This document shows positions 9,173 to 16,955 of a DNA stretch of 64,000 nucleotides, piece by piece. A program made the translations under genes and the position numbers. The DNA is taken from NCBI GenBank assembly GCA_030426805.1, contig JAUHXU010000004.1, positions 420,792 through 484,791 on the forward strand. Reading direction: 5' to 3'. The number at the start of each line of letters is the position of its first letter. Positions within the stretch are counted from its first letter, which is position 1. The notes beneath the pieces were generated by a model. The model was not told the origin of the DNA, did no database searches, and worked only from the letters and a program-made list of their open reading frames with translations. This stretch comes from a bacterium (GTDB taxonomy: Bacteria; Planctomycetota; JAFGQW01).

Positions 9173-9285
9173 CGAACGAACCTTGACGGGTGCGTCGGAT
9201 GTCGCGGACAGTCGGCCAGGCTCGTGGAGTAGGAAATTGCGCATCCGCACGATCAGCAATGCGCTACTGCCCCTGATCCAGGCGT

Positions 9286-9313
9286 AGCGGGCCTCCGCGT
9301 TGCGGGGCCCGCT
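9286..9313 (+). terminator. hairpin after topoisomerase subunit B
   Basis: AGCGGGCC (9286-9293) pairs perfectly with GGCCCGCT (9306-9313) across a 12-nt loop. There is no T tract afterwards, so factor-independent termination is uncertain. It sits in the 187-bp gap before the next gene, which otherwise holds only a possible AATACT -10 box near 9323 and a ribosome site. Confidence 0.45.
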
Positions 9314-9359
9314 CGTCCCTGGAATACTCCCGAGGGGTCAGATCCGAGCGGAGGCCTCG

Positions 9360-10574
9360 ATGAGACTTCTGACGATCGGTGCCGTCGCCGGCCTCGCGCT
9401 CGCGCAGGTCGGCGCGGCGCAGTGGATGCCGCCGGTCGAGCGGGCCGAGCTGAACAGTGCGGCGGTCGACCTCGACCCGTCGCTGTCGCCGGACGGCACG
9501 ACGATCTACTTCGCGTCGGACCGCGGTGGCGGCAACTGGGAGATCTACACCGCGACGCGGACGGCCCCGTACGGGCCGTTCGCGAACGTCACTCGCGTCA
9601 GCGAACTCGGCACGCAGTTCTTCGAGGCGGGCCCGTGCGTGCGCGCCGACAACCTCGAGATCTTCTTCACCACCAGCCGCACGAACTCGGTCAACACCGA
9701 GATCTGGCGCGCGACGCGACCGACCCCGACCGCCCCCTTCTCGCCACCGACGCCGGTCCCGGAGCTGAATGCTCCTGGCTCCTCCCGCTTCGGCCCGTCG
9801 CTCACCGCGGACGGCCTGACGATTTGCTTCACGAGGTATCGCGCAGGCGCCGTCGAGCCGGACATGTGGATCGCGTCACGCGCATCGTTGACGCAGCCGT
9901 TCTCGAGCCCGACACCGCTCATCGGGATCCACTCGAAGGGCCCGGACCTGGACCCGCACATCGCCGCGGACGGGCTGTCGATCGTGTTCACCTCGTACCG
10001 CGGCAACCGTGCCGCGGCGCTCCGGATGGCGACGCGCGCGTCACGCGCGGAGGCCTTCTCGGCGCCGATCCTGCTGCCGATGTACGACTCCCTCTACTAC
10101 AACGGCGCGCCTGGACTCTCCACCGCCGGCGACGAGATGGTCTTCGCGTCGGCTCGCCCCGGCGGCGCCGGCTTGGCCGACATCTACGTCTCGCGCTTCC
10201 GCGGACTGACCACGAGCGGCGTGCCGCAGCTCGGCAACCCGGTACTCTTGACGTTCTCCGACCCGGGCTCGCCCGGCGCGCCGTACGTCGCGGCCGCGTC
10301 CCTGTCGGATCGCCCCGGCATCCGGATCGGTCCACACACGGTGCCGCTCGCGGCCGATGCGCTGTTCGCGACGACGATCGGGGGACTCCCACCGGCACTG
10401 ACCGGCTTCGCCGGCACGCTCGACGCCGACGGCGTCGCCCGGGGCCAGGTCCTGATCCGTACAGTCGCGCTGGTCGGCACGCGGTTGTTCATCGCATTCG
10501 TCGTGATCGATCCGGGTGCCCCTGCGGGGATCCGGACCGTCAGCAACGCGATCGCCCTGCGGATCCAGCGATAG
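9360..10574 (+). CDS. exported TolB/PD40-type beta-propeller protein with C-terminal module
   Basis: A 404-residue exported protein. It starts with a signal peptide (MRLLTIGAVAGLALAQVGAA) followed directly by mature sequence. The middle contains about five PD40/WD40-like blades with the recurring pattern DPSLSPDGTTIYFASDRGGG and GPSLTADGLTICFTRYR, typical of TolB-like propellers. The last 100 residues (TGFAGTLDADGVARGQ to GIRTVSNAIALRIQR) form a separate domain that also ends the SBBP protein at 53288. The start at 9360 has GCGGAGG 8-10 bp upstream. It lies between the two topoisomerase genes on the same strand, with its own hairpin and promoter boundaries, so no functional link is implied. 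Its ligand or partner is unknown. Confidence 0.8.
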   Translation: MRLLTIGAVAGLALAQVGAAQWMPPVERAELNSAAVDLDPSLSPDGTTIYFASDRGGGNWEIYTATRTAPYGPFANVTRVSELGTQFFEAGPCVRADNLEIFFTTSRTNSVNTEIWRATRPTPTAPFSPPTPVPELNAPGSSRFGPSLTADGLTICFTRYRAGAVEPDMWIASRASLTQPFSSPTPLIGIHSKGPDLDPHIAADGLSIVFTSYRGNRAAALRMATRASRAEAFSAPILLPMYDSLYYNGAPGLSTAGDEMVFASARPGGAGLADIYVSRFRGLTTSGVPQLGNPVLLTFSDPGSPGAPYVAAASLSDRPGIRIGPHTVPLAADALFATTIGGLPPALTGFAGTLDADGVARGQVLIRTVALVGTRLFIAFVVIDPGAPAGIRTVSNAIALRIQR

Positions 10575-10594
10575 GCCGTCTGACATCCGCCCGG

Positions 10595-10623
10595 TTGTCG
10601 CCGGGCGGATCCGGGCGTATCAT
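10595..10623 (+). promoter_or_regulatory. promoter for topoisomerase subunit A
   Basis: TTGTCG (10595-10600), a 17-bp spacer and TATCAT (10618-10623). The -10 box is identical and the spacing equal to those at 7151-7179 upstream of the B subunit, which suggests the two subunits are matched at the promoter although they are not co-transcribed. An inverted repeat, CCGCCCGG against CCGGGCGG, overlaps the -35 region. Confidence 0.6.
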
Positions 10624-10698
10624 CCTGGCTTGCGCGTCGCGCCGGGCGTTCGCGGCGCATCCCGCCCCGACGACTGCTCTGGTAGCCCGCCTTTTGCG

Positions 10699-12615
10699 AT
10701 GACGACCCAGCTCGAACCGCTGATGGAGCGGAATTTCCTCGAGTACGCGAGCTACGTGATCCTCGACCGCGCGATCCCGGATCTGCGCGACGGGTTCAAG
10801 CCGGTGCAACGGCGGATCATGGCGACGCTCGCGTCGATGGACGACGGCAAGTTCCACAAGGTCGCCAACGTCATCGGCGAGACGATGAAGCTCCACCCGC
10901 ACGGCGACGCGTCGATCGGCGACGCCCTCGTCGTATTGGCGAACAAGGACTACTTCATCGAGAAGCAGGGGAACTTCGGCAACCTCATCACCGGCCACAA
11001 GGCCGCGGCGGCGCGCTACATCGAGTGCCGGCTCACGCCGCTCGCGCGCGAGACGATGTTCAACGACGCGCTCACCGAGACGCGCCCGAGCTACGACGGC
11101 CGCAAACGCGAACCCGTGAGCCTGCCCGCGAAGCTCCCGGTGCAGTTGATGCTCGGCACCGAGGGGATCGCGGTCGGGATGGCGACGCGCGTCCTGCCGC
11201 ACAACCTCCCGGAGCTGTGGGCCGCGCAGATCAAGATCGTCCGCGGCCGCAAGTTCGAGCTCGCGCCGGATTTCCCGCACGGCGGCCTGATCGATCCGAC
11301 CGACTACGACGACGGTCGCGGGCGCGTGAAGGTGCGCGCGCGCGTTCGCGTGGACGGGCCCAAGCGCATCGTGATCACCGAGATCCCGTGGGGCACGACG
11401 ACCGAGAGCGTGATCGCGAGCATCGAGAACGCCGCGCAAAAGGGCAAGGTCAAGATCTCGTCGATCCAGGACTACACGACCGACCACGTCGAGATCGAAG
11501 TCACGCCGGTGCGGGGCGTCGACGCCGACGAGGTCGTGCCACAGCTGTGGGCCTACACCGACTGCGAGGTCAGCGCGTCGTCGAACATCGTCGTGATCCG
11601 CGACGGCCATCCGCAATCGGTCACCGTGTCGGACGCGCTCCGCGACGCGACCGGACGGCTCGTCGACATCCTCCGACGCGAACTCGAACACGAGCGCGGC
11701 CGTCTGTGCGACAAGCACCACTGGCTGACGCTCGAGCAGATCTTCATCGAGAACCGCGTCTACCAGCGCATCGAAGAGGCGAAGACCGATCGGCAAGTGC
11801 GCTCCGAGGTGCGCAAGGGGATGGAGCCGTTCGCGGACGCGTTCATCCGCCCGATGGTCGACGACGACATCACGCGTCTGCTGGACATCAAGATCCGCCG
11901 GATCAGCCGCTACGACATCAACAAGAACCGCAAGGACATCGACGACATCGTCCGCGCGATCGACAAGGTCGACCGTAAGCTCGCCGACATGGCGAAGACG
12001 ACGATCGACTACCTGAAGGACCTGATCGCGCGGTACGGCGACGCCTACCCGCGCCGCACCGAGGTGACCCGGTTCGGCAAGGTCGACAAGCGCGCGATCG
12101 CCGCCGCCGACATCAAGGTCGGCTACGATCCGGAGACCGGGTTCCTGGGCACGACGGTCAAGAGCAAGGACTACCAGATGGCCGTCACCGAGTTCGACCG
12201 CATCCTCGCGGTCACGGCTGACGGCACGTTCCGAATCGTCGACGCGCCCGAGAAGATGCTGCTGCCGGAGAAGGTGCTCTATCTCGGCCTCTTCGACGAG
12301 AAGAAGGGGCAGTCGTTCGTCGTCGTCTACCGGACGAAGGACAAGATGCTGTACGGCAAGCGCGTGCACATCGAGAAGTACGTGCGCGGCCGCGAGTATC
12401 GACTCGTCCGCGACAAGGGCGGCCGGGTCGTCTTCCTGACGCCCGACCGCAAGCCCGGCGTGCTGCACATGCAGTTCGTGCCCGCCCCGCGGCAACGCGT
12501 CAAGGAGGGCACGTTCGACCTCGCGAAGCTCCGCGCGACCGCGATTACGGCCCGCGGGACCCGACTGGCGACGAAACCCGTCAGCCGCGTGAAAGTCGTG
12601 CGACCGAAGAAGTGA
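10699..12615 (+). CDS. type IIA DNA topoisomerase subunit A (ParC/GyrA-like, short C-terminal domain)
   Basis: A 638-residue DNA breakage-reunion subunit that pairs with the ATPase subunit at 7298. The winged-helix core has RAIPDLRDGFKPVQRRIM, the drug-contact region KLHPHGDASIGDAL, GNFGNLITGH and the catalytic Arg106-Tyr107 in AAAARYIECRL. The tower and coiled-coil regions follow (about residues 330-470). The C-terminal part is only about 140 residues and lacks an evident GyrA-box or the six-bladed DNA-wrapping pinwheel, which argues for decatenase (topoisomerase IV) rather than supercoiling activity. The ATG at 10699 opens the conserved region; upstream frame is shadow. The next gene starts 19 bp after the stop. 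Confidence 0.94.
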   Translation: MTTQLEPLMERNFLEYASYVILDRAIPDLRDGFKPVQRRIMATLASMDDGKFHKVANVIGETMKLHPHGDASIGDALVVLANKDYFIEKQGNFGNLITGHKAAAARYIECRLTPLARETMFNDALTETRPSYDGRKREPVSLPAKLPVQLMLGTEGIAVGMATRVLPHNLPELWAAQIKIVRGRKFELAPDFPHGGLIDPTDYDDGRGRVKVRARVRVDGPKRIVITEIPWGTTTESVIASIENAAQKGKVKISSIQDYTTDHVEIEVTPVRGVDADEVVPQLWAYTDCEVSASSNIVVIRDGHPQSVTVSDALRDATGRLVDILRRELEHERGRLCDKHHWLTLEQIFIENRVYQRIEEAKTDRQVRSEVRKGMEPFADAFIRPMVDDDITRLLDIKIRRISRYDINKNRKDIDDIVRAIDKVDRKLADMAKTTIDYLKDLIARYGDAYPRRTEVTRFGKVDKRAIAAADIKVGYDPETGFLGTTVKSKDYQMAVTEFDRILAVTADGTFRIVDAPEKMLLPEKVLYLGLFDEKKGQSFVVVYRTKDKMLYGKRVHIEKYVRGREYRLVRDKGGRVVFLTPDRKPGVLHMQFVPAPRQRVKEGTFDLAKLRATAITARGTRLATKPVSRVKVVRPKK

Positions 12616-12634
12616 CCCCCGGAGGGCCGAACGC

Positions 12635-13285
12635 ATGAGCCGCGACCGTGGACCCCGCCGCACGTTGCCGAGCGACGTGATGTATTGCCCGTTCTGCGCG
12701 GCGATCATCTCTCGTGACGCGATGACGTGCGACTACTGCCTGGAGGCGATCGTCGCGCCGCCCGCGCGGGGCGGCAGCAGCAGCGGCGGGCGAGGGCGTG
12801 CGCGCGCCGCGGCGGCACCCGCCGCCGAGTCCGAGGGGCGCGCCCGCGTCGTGATGCTCCCGGAGGCGAGCGGCTCGCTCTGGATCGCGCTGATGGGGGC
12901 GGCGTTCGTCGCGGCGTCGATCGCGGTGCCGCTGGCGGCGGCGCCGGAGCCGAGCGAGACGACGAGCGGCCTCGTGATCGGCGTCGCGCTCCTGTCGTTC
13001 GTGCCGATCGTGCTCGGCCTCTACGCGATCTCGATGGCGTCGAACGCGAAGCGCCGAATCGCGGCCGGGTCGACCCGCAACAATCTCGTCTACCGAGGCA
13101 GCGACCGCGCGTCGCTCGGGCAGGCGATCGGCGCGGCCGTCGCCGTCGCGGCCGGCGTCCTGCTCGTGCTCTACGTCGTCGCGTTCCTGAACCCGGAGAA
13201 CACGCTGCGCGAGCGGCTCCCGCTCAAGTTCCCGGAGAATCCGTCGTCGCTGTTCGAGGGCATGTCGCCGATCCGGGTGGAGTGA
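12635..13285 (+). CDS. zinc-ribbon membrane protein of unknown function
   Basis: A 216-residue protein. Near the N terminus, CPFCAAIISRDAMTCDYC has two C-x2-C pairs spaced as a small zinc ribbon. A low-complexity Gly/Ser/Arg/Ala linker (about residues 45-70) follows, then three hydrophobic segments (LWIALMGAAFVAASIAVPLA, LVIGVALLSFVPIVLGLYAI, AIGAAVAVAAGVLLVLYVVA). The layout is a cytoplasmic ribbon tethered to a small membrane domain, seen in many uncharacterised bacterial proteins. A CCGGAGGG site lies just upstream, so it may be co-expressed with the topoisomerase A gene. Its 3' end overlaps the convergent EamA gene by about 60 bp. I do not recognise a function. Confidence 0.72.
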   Translation: MSRDRGPRRTLPSDVMYCPFCAAIISRDAMTCDYCLEAIVAPPARGGSSSGGRGRARAAAAPAAESEGRARVVMLPEASGSLWIALMGAAFVAASIAVPLAAAPEPSETTSGLVIGVALLSFVPIVLGLYAISMASNAKRRIAAGSTRNNLVYRGSDRASLGQAIGAAVAVAAGVLLVLYVVAFLNPENTLRERLPLKFPENPSSLFEGMSPIRVE

Positions 13286-14192
13286 CCGGCGACGAGGTGC
13301 GCGGCTTCTTCACGACGAGGAAGACGCCGGCGAGGATCAACGACGAGCCGAAGATCATCCAGTCCGTCACGGGCTCGCCGCGCACGAGCCAGCCGAGGCT
13401 GAGGGCGATCACCGGCGTGACGTAGGCGATCAGGCTCAACTTGTTCGCCGGGGCGTATCGCATCAGCCAGAAATAGAGGCCGAACGTCACGACGGTCCCG
13501 AAGACCGCGAGGTAGGCGATCGACGCGATCGCGCGGCCGGTCCACTCGATACGCCACCCGTCGCCGAACCACGCGAACACCGCCATCACCACCGTCGCGA
13601 CGATCAAGCCGTCGCGGTTGAGCAGGACACTGCTGTAGGTCGCTCCGAACCGCTTGATCAGCAGCGTGGAGATCGTGCACACGAACGGGCTCAGCAGGAG
13701 AAAGAGCCCCAGCGGCACCTTGTCCCAGCCGATGCCGCCGAGCCCCGACGCGTAGAGCGCGACGACGCCGAGGAAGCCGAGCACGAACCCGAGCCACTGT
13801 CGGCCGACGAGTCGCTCGCCGAGCCACAGGTGCCCACCGAGCGCCATCATCAACGGGAAGACCGCCCACAAGACGCTGACGAGCCCGGACGGCAGCTCCT
13901 CCATGCACCGATAGACGATCGCGTACGAGATCGCGAGGTTGAGAAGCCCCATCGAGGCGGACAGCCACAGGGGCGGGCGGGTGCCGCCTTCGCGTGCGAC
14001 GAGCCACGGGGCGGCCGTGCCGATCACGACCGCCGCGACGAGGAAGCGCAAATCGGCGCCGGTGTAGGGGCCGAAGTCGGCGAGCCCGATCTTCAACACC
14101 AGCCAGGTGCTGCCCCAAACGACACACAGCAGGGCGACGAGGACGTTGATCGTCCACGCGGACGGCTGGGAAACGGTCGGCGGACGGTTCAT
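13224..14192 (-). CDS. EamA-family (DMT superfamily) transporter
   Basis: A 322-residue inner-membrane protein with ten predicted hydrophobic segments in two five-helix halves. VNVLVALLCVVWGSTWLV-type sequence (NVLVALLCVVWGSTW) opens the first EamA repeat, and LFLLLSPFVCTISTLLIK opens the second. Family members export amino acids, nucleotides or other small metabolites and are usually named RhaT/YdcZ/RarD-like. The ATG at 14192 precedes the first helix closely. The last about 20 residues are encoded in the overlap with the 3' end of the convergent zinc-ribbon gene and are probably unimportant. It is divergent from the acyl-CoA synthetase at 14244 with 51 bp between. The substrate is unknown. 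Confidence 0.88.
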   Translation of the reverse strand: MNRPPTVSQPSAWTINVLVALLCVVWGSTWLVLKIGLADFGPYTGADLRFLVAAVVIGTAAPWLVAREGGTRPPLWLSASMGLLNLAISYAIVYRCMEELPSGLVSVLWAVFPLMMALGGHLWLGERLVGRQWLGFVLGFLGVVALYASGLGGIGWDKVPLGLFLLLSPFVCTISTLLIKRFGATYSSVLLNRDGLIVATVVMAVFAWFGDGWRIEWTGRAIASIAYLAVFGTVVTFGLYFWLMRYAPANKLSLIAYVTPVIALSLGWLVRGEPVTDWMIFGSSLILAGVFLVVKKPRTSSPVTPPGSATCPRTATTDSPGT

Positions 14193-14243
14193 ATTGACTC
14201 GGCGGCTCGGAGCCCGGCGATCGACGGAGAGGGACGCAACGCG

Positions 14244-15749
14244 GTGAACATCTGGAGCACGCTCGAGCGGGCCGTCCACCTGTTTCCCGAAAACGTCGCG
14301 GTCATCGACGGCGACTGCCGCCTGACCTACCGCGACGTGCACCGCGACGCGCTCGGACGGATCGCGGCACTCCGCGACCGAGACGTGGAGCCCGGCGACC
14401 GGATCGCACTGCTCGACGACAACACGGTCGACTTCCTCGTCACGACGTTCGCAATCGCCGGCGCAGGCGCGATCGCGGTGCCGATGAACACCCGGCTCAC
14501 CGCGACCGAGCTCGGCGCGATCGTGAACGACGCGAAGCCGTCCGGGTGGCTCGTGGGCGCACGGTTCGCAGATCTCGCGACGACGGCGATCGCGGGCGCC
14601 GACGCGCCGTGGCTCGCGCCGATCGATGCGACCGCGTCGCTTGGCGGCGCCCCGCGCGTCGCACCGGGGGACGCTCCGAGGGACGAGGTCGCCCACCTCT
14701 ACTACACCAGCGGCACGACCGGCGAGCCGAAGGGCGTGATGCTCACGCACCGAAACGAGTGCACGCACGCGCTCGCCGCGATCGCCGAACTCACGCTGAG
14801 CGAGCGCGACACGTGGGCCCACATCGCACCGATGTTCCACCTCGCCGATGCCTGGGCGACGATCGCGATCACGTGGGTCGGCGGCACGCACTGGATGCTG
14901 CCGCGCTTCGACCCGGCCGCGGTGCTCGACGGATTCGAGTGGGGCGGCGTGACGATCACGAACCTCGTGCCGGCGATGCTGAACCGCGTCGTCAAAGAGC
15001 CCGGCGCGGCGAGCAGGCGCTACCCGACGCTGCGGCTCGTCCTGAGCGGCGGCGCGCCGATCGCACCGGCCGTCGTCCGCGAGGTGATGGACGTGCTCGG
15101 CACCGAATACGTGCAGACCTACGGCATGACGGAGACGAGCCCGTACTTGACGCTGAGCATTCCGACGGCGGCGATCCGTGCGCGGGGCGCCGACGCCGAG
15201 TTCCGCGCGCGGGCCAAGACCGGCCGGCCGTTTCTCGGCGTGGACCTGCGGGTCGTCGCCGACGACGGCACCGACGTGACACGCGACGGCGTCGCGGTCG
15301 GTGAGATCCTCGTGCGCGGCGAGACGGTCACGCCGGGCTACTGGCGCAAGCCCGAGGCAACCGCCGCCGCGTTCACCGACGGCTGGCTCCGCACCGGCGA
15401 CCTCGCGACGATCGACGCGGACGGCTACGTCGACATCGTCGACCGGAAGAAGGACGTCGTGATCACCGGCGGGGAGAACGTCTACTCGACCGAGGTGGAG
15501 GCGGCGCTCTACCGACACCCGGCGGTCCTCGAAGCGGCGGTGTTCGGCGTGCCGTGCACCGAGTGGGGCGAAGCCGTGACCGCTGCGGTCGTCGTCAAAC
15601 CGGGAGCGTCGACCGACGAGGGGGCGCTCCGCGCGTTCGTTCGCGAGTCGCTCGCCGGCTACAAGGTGCCGCGCGCGATCCGCTTCCTCGATGAACTGCC
15701 GCGCACCGGCTCGGGCAAGATCGCGAAGCGCCTGCTCCGCGACGCGTGA
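14244..15749 (+). CDS. AMP-dependent acyl-CoA synthetase/ligase
   Basis: A 501-residue adenylate-forming enzyme that activates a carboxylic acid with ATP and transfers it to coenzyme A. Signatures are all present: the phosphate loop YYTSGTTGEPKGVMLTHRN, the aromatic/acid-binding region LVLSGGAPIAPAVV, YGMTETSP, TGDLATIDADGYVDIVDRKK and the C-terminal catalytic lysine in GSGKIAKRLLRDA (Lys492). Length is normal for medium/long-chain or aryl-CoA ligases. The start is the GTG at 14244 with GGAGAGGG about 10 bp upstream, since the frame before it overlaps the divergent transporter. It ends 1 bp from the convergent DmpA gene. Acid specificity cannot be read from sequence. Confidence 0.9.
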   Translation: MNIWSTLERAVHLFPENVAVIDGDCRLTYRDVHRDALGRIAALRDRDVEPGDRIALLDDNTVDFLVTTFAIAGAGAIAVPMNTRLTATELGAIVNDAKPSGWLVGARFADLATTAIAGADAPWLAPIDATASLGGAPRVAPGDAPRDEVAHLYYTSGTTGEPKGVMLTHRNECTHALAAIAELTLSERDTWAHIAPMFHLADAWATIAITWVGGTHWMLPRFDPAAVLDGFEWGGVTITNLVPAMLNRVVKEPGAASRRYPTLRLVLSGGAPIAPAVVREVMDVLGTEYVQTYGMTETSPYLTLSIPTAAIRARGADAEFRARAKTGRPFLGVDLRVVADDGTDVTRDGVAVGEILVRGETVTPGYWRKPEATAAAFTDGWLRTGDLATIDADGYVDIVDRKKDVVITGGENVYSTEVEAALYRHPAVLEAAVFGVPCTEWGEAVTAAVVVKPGASTDEGALRAFVRESLAGYKVPRAIRFLDELPRTGSGKIAKRLLRDA

Positions 15750-15750
15750 C

Positions 15751-16866
15751 TCACCGCTTGCGCACGAGCTCGACGACGCGGTCGATCGGGAGCGCGTCGA
15801 CCGTACGGCCGCGGAACCCGGTCGTCGTCGTCGCGGCGAACAGGCTGTTCAGCACGGCCTCCTCGGTCGCGTCGCGCGCGGCCTGAAAGAGCGGCGAGAG
15901 GCGATCGTCGCGGAGTGCGATCGGACGCTCGACCTCGGCGGAGTCACGGTCCGCGAGCCGCACGCGGTCGTGCGTCGAGAAGGCGATCACGTAGTCGCCG
16001 CTGCCGTGCGTCATCGGCGAGCCGACCGCCGCCAGGCCGAGCAGCGCGCGGCGCGCGAGCCGCCCGAGCCGTCGGGCGTCGAGCGGCGCGTCGGTCGCGA
16101 CGACGACGATGCACGAGCCCCGGTCCGGCACGGGTCGCGCCTTCGGCTGCAGATACGCCTTGCCGAGCAGCCGGCCGATCGGGACGCCGGCCACCGCGAG
16201 ACTCCCGCCGAAGTTCGTCTGCACGAGCACGCCCACGGTGAAGTAGCCGAGTTTGCGCGACGCGGTGCCGACCCCGCCCTTGAAGCCCAGGCAGCGCGTC
16301 CCGGTGCCGGCGCCGACGCACCCCTCGGCGACCGGGCCGGTCTTTGCGCCGTCGATCGCCGCGCGCACGTGGTCGGCAGTGACGACGCGCGCGCGGATGT
16401 CGTTCAGGAACCCGTCGTTGCACTCGCCGACGACCGGGTTCACCGAGCGCACGTCCTCGTTGCCGTCGCCTCGCAACGTCCAGTCGACGAGCGCGTCGGC
16501 CGCGACGAACGTCGAGAGCGTGTTCGTCAGCACGATCGGCGTCTCGAGTCGGCCGAGTTCGTCGACCTGCGTCGAGCCGACGAGCTTGCCGAAGCCGTTA
16601 CCGACCGCGATCGCGGCGGGCACCTTCGCGCGGAACACGTTGCCGCCGTGGGGGACGATCGCGGTGACGCCGGTGCGCACCGAGTCGCCCTCGACGAGCG
16701 TCACGTGGCCGACGCGCACGTCGCGCACGTCGGTAATCGCGTTGAGCGGCCCCGGCTCGAGCACGCCGATCACGATGCCGGCCGCCCGTGCACGCGGACG
16801 CTCGGCCGCCTGCGCGAACGCGGACGCAGCAGCGAGGAGCGAGAGCAGAATGATGCGAGCCGCCAT
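15751..16866 (-). CDS. exported DmpA-type (P1/S58) aminopeptidase
   Basis: A 371-residue member of the DmpA/BapA family of self-cleaving N-terminal-nucleophile aminopeptidases, which release N-terminal D-, L- or beta-amino acids. A signal peptide (MAARIILLSLLAAASAFAQA) directs it to the periplasm. The family hallmarks LNAITDVRDVRVGHVTL, GNGFGKLVG and NPVVGECNDGFLND are present. The autoproteolysis site is Gly250-Ser251 in PDRGSCIVVVATDAPLD, and Ser251 becomes the nucleophile of the beta subunit. GSPMTHGSGDYVIAFSTH is the usual C-terminal signature. It is a single gene between convergent (acyl-CoA ligase) and divergent (S9 peptidase) neighbours. The second peptidase next door makes a role in peptide scavenging plausible. 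Confidence 0.92.
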   Translation of the reverse strand: MAARIILLSLLAAASAFAQAAERPRARAAGIVIGVLEPGPLNAITDVRDVRVGHVTLVEGDSVRTGVTAIVPHGGNVFRAKVPAAIAVGNGFGKLVGSTQVDELGRLETPIVLTNTLSTFVAADALVDWTLRGDGNEDVRSVNPVVGECNDGFLNDIRARVVTADHVRAAIDGAKTGPVAEGCVGAGTGTRCLGFKGGVGTASRKLGYFTVGVLVQTNFGGSLAVAGVPIGRLLGKAYLQPKARPVPDRGSCIVVVATDAPLDARRLGRLARRALLGLAAVGSPMTHGSGDYVIAFSTHDRVRLADRDSAEVERPIALRDDRLSPLFQAARDATEEAVLNSLFAATTTTGFRGRTVDALPIDRVVELVRKR

Positions 16867-16916
16867 CGCGCCGCAGTCTACGAAACCCCGCCATCGCGCG
16901 GTAGGCGGCGACCGGG

Positions 16917-16922
16917 TATCAT
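16917..16922 (+). promoter_or_regulatory. TATCAT -10 box for the S9 peptidase gene
   Basis: TATCAT stands 33 bp before the ATG at 16956 and matches the -10 boxes of both topoisomerase genes. No good -35 is visible at the expected distance. Transcription from here would give a short leader containing the CCGGAG ribosome site. Confidence 0.45.
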
Positions 16923-16955
16923 CGCGCGCTCCGCCTGACCCGCACCGGAGAACCC

